A stretch of DNA of 47,303 bases from Romboutsia maritimum (GTDB lineage: Bacteria; Bacillota; Clostridia; Peptostreptococcales; Peptostreptococcaceae), in the NCBI RefSeq assembly GCF_002251085.2, contig NZ_NOJZ02000019.1:1-47303 (forward strand), written 5' to 3'. The first letter of the stretch is position 1. Each line of letters begins with the position of its first letter. Made by a program: the position numbers and the translations under genes. Under the pieces are notes generated by a model, which worked only from the letters and a program-made list of their open reading frames with translations, was not told where the DNA came from and did no database searches. This document shows positions 46,075-47,303 of this stretch, piece after piece.

Positions 46075-47130
46075 ATGAAGAAAAATTTAAGTAAAACTAA
46101 ATCTTTGTTACAATATATATTTTTAATTTTGTTAGCAGGATTAACTATATACTTGGTTTCTAAAAATTTAGATATTACGATGCTTAAAAGTGTAATAAAA
46201 ATGGTAGATAAAAAATTTATATTACTTGGGATAGTATCGGTAGTATTTTATATAATGCTTGAAGCAATAGTACTTAGAATAATAATTGATAGTATATACA
46301 AGGTTAAAGTAAGATTTTTAGGATTTAAATTAGCTTCAATGGGATTTTATTATAATCTAGTAACTCCTTTTGCATCAGGAAGTCAGCCTATGCAAGTATA
46401 TATATTAAATAAATTTAAAATGCCATTAGGAAAAGCTACTGCTGTAGTTACAAATAAATCTATTATATATCAACTGGTAGTAACTTTATATTGTACAGTA
46501 CTAGCAATTACTAACATGGGAATATTAAAAAAACAAATGCCGGTTATAATACCTTTTATATATTTAGGAATAGCAATTAATATGTTTACATTAGTAATAG
46601 TGGCATTAATTGTTTTAAATCCTGTTAAAATTAAAAAATTTAGTAAATTTTTCATAAAGCATGCTTCTAAAGTAAAAGTGCTTAGATTCTTAGAAAATAA
46701 ATTAAACAATATAGAACATTTTATAGATGAATATAGTGAATCTATAGGTATGTTTGCTAAAAATAAAAAAATTCTAGCTACAACGATTTTAATAACAGTA
46801 ATTCAACTGAGTGCTTACTTTAGTATATCTTTTTGGGTATATAAAGCATTTAACTTAGATGGATATAGTTATTTATATTTATTAACATTACAAACATTTT
46901 TATATATGGCAATTTCACCAATACCAACACCAGGAAATATAGGTGCAAATGAAATAGCATTTTTAACAATATTTAAGAGTGTATTTCCAAAACCTCTTAT
47001 GGGGTATGCAGTATTTTTATATGGAGGATTTGTATACTATTTAATTTTAATAGGTAGTGGTATTTTAACAGTGATAACTCATTATAGGATGAAACATCTA
47101 AAAAATGAAAATAAACAATTAATATCTTAA
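46075..47130 (+). CDS. flippase-like integral membrane protein (LPG synthase TM / UPF0104 family)
   Basis: 351 residues, about eight membrane helices, of the family that includes the flippase half of MprF and stand-alone UPF0104 proteins. Support: LASMGFYYNLVTPFASGSQPMQVYIL (family motif, about 88-113), KATAVVTNKSIIYQLV, and the C-terminal SPIPTPGNIGANEIAF. There is no C-terminal aminoacyl-transferase domain, so it is not a full MprF. Substrate (lipid or polyprenyl-linked) unknown. AGGAAGG lies 13 bases before the ATG, a long spacing. Its terminator is cut by the IS that follows. Confidence 0.85.
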   Translation: MKKNLSKTKSLLQYIFLILLAGLTIYLVSKNLDITMLKSVIKMVDKKFILLGIVSVVFYIMLEAIVLRIIIDSIYKVKVRFLGFKLASMGFYYNLVTPFASGSQPMQVYILNKFKMPLGKATAVVTNKSIIYQLVVTLYCTVLAITNMGILKKQMPVIIPFIYLGIAINMFTLVIVALIVLNPVKIKKFSKFFIKHASKVKVLRFLENKLNNIEHFIDEYSESIGMFAKNKKILATTILITVIQLSAYFSISFWVYKAFNLDGYSYLYLLTLQTFLYMAISPIPTPGNIGANEIAFLTIFKSVFPKPLMGYAVFLYGGFVYYLILIGSGILTVITHYRMKHLKNENKQLIS

Positions 47131-47134
47131 TTAA

Positions 47135-47165
47135 AAAGGGCTGTCTCAAAAATTAAATTTTAAAA
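47135..47165 (+). terminator. terminator hairpin truncated by an insertion sequence
   Basis: AAAAAGGGCTGTCTCAAAAA followed by TTAAATTTT is the left arm and loop of the same hairpin family as 14949, 19503 and 44043. The expected right arm (TGAGACAGCCC) is missing; the sequence switches at about 47166 to an IS end. Confidence 0.7.
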
Positions 47166-47303
47166 TGGACCCTTTGTCAAGGACATTAAAAAAAGAGGGT
47201 CATTAAGAAACTTAAAAAAGCTGATTCCTATATTGTGTAGGAGTCAGCTTTTTTAAGTTCCACTGACATCGGTCATTATTATAATAATCCATATAGTCAT
47301 CTA
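47166..47303 (-). mobile_element. IS3-family insertion sequence, one end (partial)
   Basis: The segment begins TGGACCCTTTGTCAAGGACA, the style of terminal repeat of IS3-family elements, and continues into the C-terminal end of a transposase on the minus strand. A hairpin at about 47214-47255 (AAAAAAGCTGATTCCTA / TAGGAGTCAGCTTTTTT) overlaps the end of the transposase gene. The element runs off the window. Confidence 0.75.
47212..47303 (-). CDS. IS3-family transposase, C-terminal end (partial)
   Basis: The last 29 codons read DDYMDYYNNDRCQWNLKKLT then PTQYRNQLF and stop (TAA at 47214-47212). The pattern YxxYYNxxRxQxxLxxxxPxxYR is the hallmark end of the DDE (rve) domain of IS3-type OrfB transposases. 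The rest lies beyond the window, so whether it is active cannot be told. Confidence 0.82.
   Translation of the reverse strand, partial: DDYMDYYNNDRCQWNLKKLTPTQYRNQLF

Overview
The window is a chromosomal segment of a low-GC Firmicute. The A/T-rich codon use, GGGGG/GGAGG-type ribosome binding sites, an electron-bifurcating-type [FeFe] hydrogenase, and the run murB–PHP–rapZ–yvcK–nudix–whiA–dnaE–pfkA–pyk all point to the Clostridia. Family Peptostreptococcaceae (Clostridioides/Paraclostridium/Romboutsia-like) is my inference; no species call is possible from the sequence alone.

Layout. 1-410: the 3' end of an rRNA operon (23S tail, 5S, terminator). 411-5709: a spacer with an orphan promoter/terminator unit, then LexA-boxed uvrB-uvrA. 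5780-12096: an oligopeptide transport locus. On the minus strand lie a DUF3899-like small membrane gene and oppB-C-D-F. Divergently on the plus strand is a peptide-binding lipoprotein whose two halves are in swapped order (a circularly permuted OppA). 12193-14943: uvrC-hprK. 15010-19216 (minus): hydC-hydB-hydA, encoding an NADH/ferredoxin-linked [FeFe] hydrogenase. 19561-23220: cardiolipin synthase and two divergent formate/nitrite-family channels. 23369-28446: murB, a PHP phosphoesterase, rapZ, yvcK, a Nudix hydrolase and whiA (cell wall and nucleotide signalling). 28551-34979: dnaE, pfkA, pyk. 35122-36918: a CodY-boxed NSS amino-acid transporter with a 33-residue partner protein. 37067-39201: a membrane protein of unknown function and an rlmD-type 23S rRNA methyltransferase.

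39166-44044 is a small genomic island. The last 49 bases spanning the end of rlmD are repeated (46/49 identical) 4,830 bases downstream. Between the repeats are a TetR regulator with a palindromic operator, a two-gene ABC exporter and decayed coding debris. This looks like an integrative element in the 3' end of the methyltransferase gene that has lost its integrase. 44112-45878 (minus): brnQ under an isoleucine-type T-box. 46075-47130: a flippase-like membrane protein. From 47166 to the end is the right end of an IS3-family insertion sequence that has cut through a dispersed terminator hairpin.

Main points for a second look: the circularly permuted OppA gene; the DUF3899 gene that appears to begin with ATC (or has lost its ATG); the rlmD attachment-site island; two near-consensus CodY boxes before the NSS transporter; a terminator in the hydrogenase leader; and the paired ATGTATACAT palindromes between the FNT genes. 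Several starts were moved to internal ATG/GTG/TTG codons on ribosome-binding-site evidence (uvrB, uvrC, rapZ, yvcK, whiA, hydC, cls, second ABC gene, oppA).
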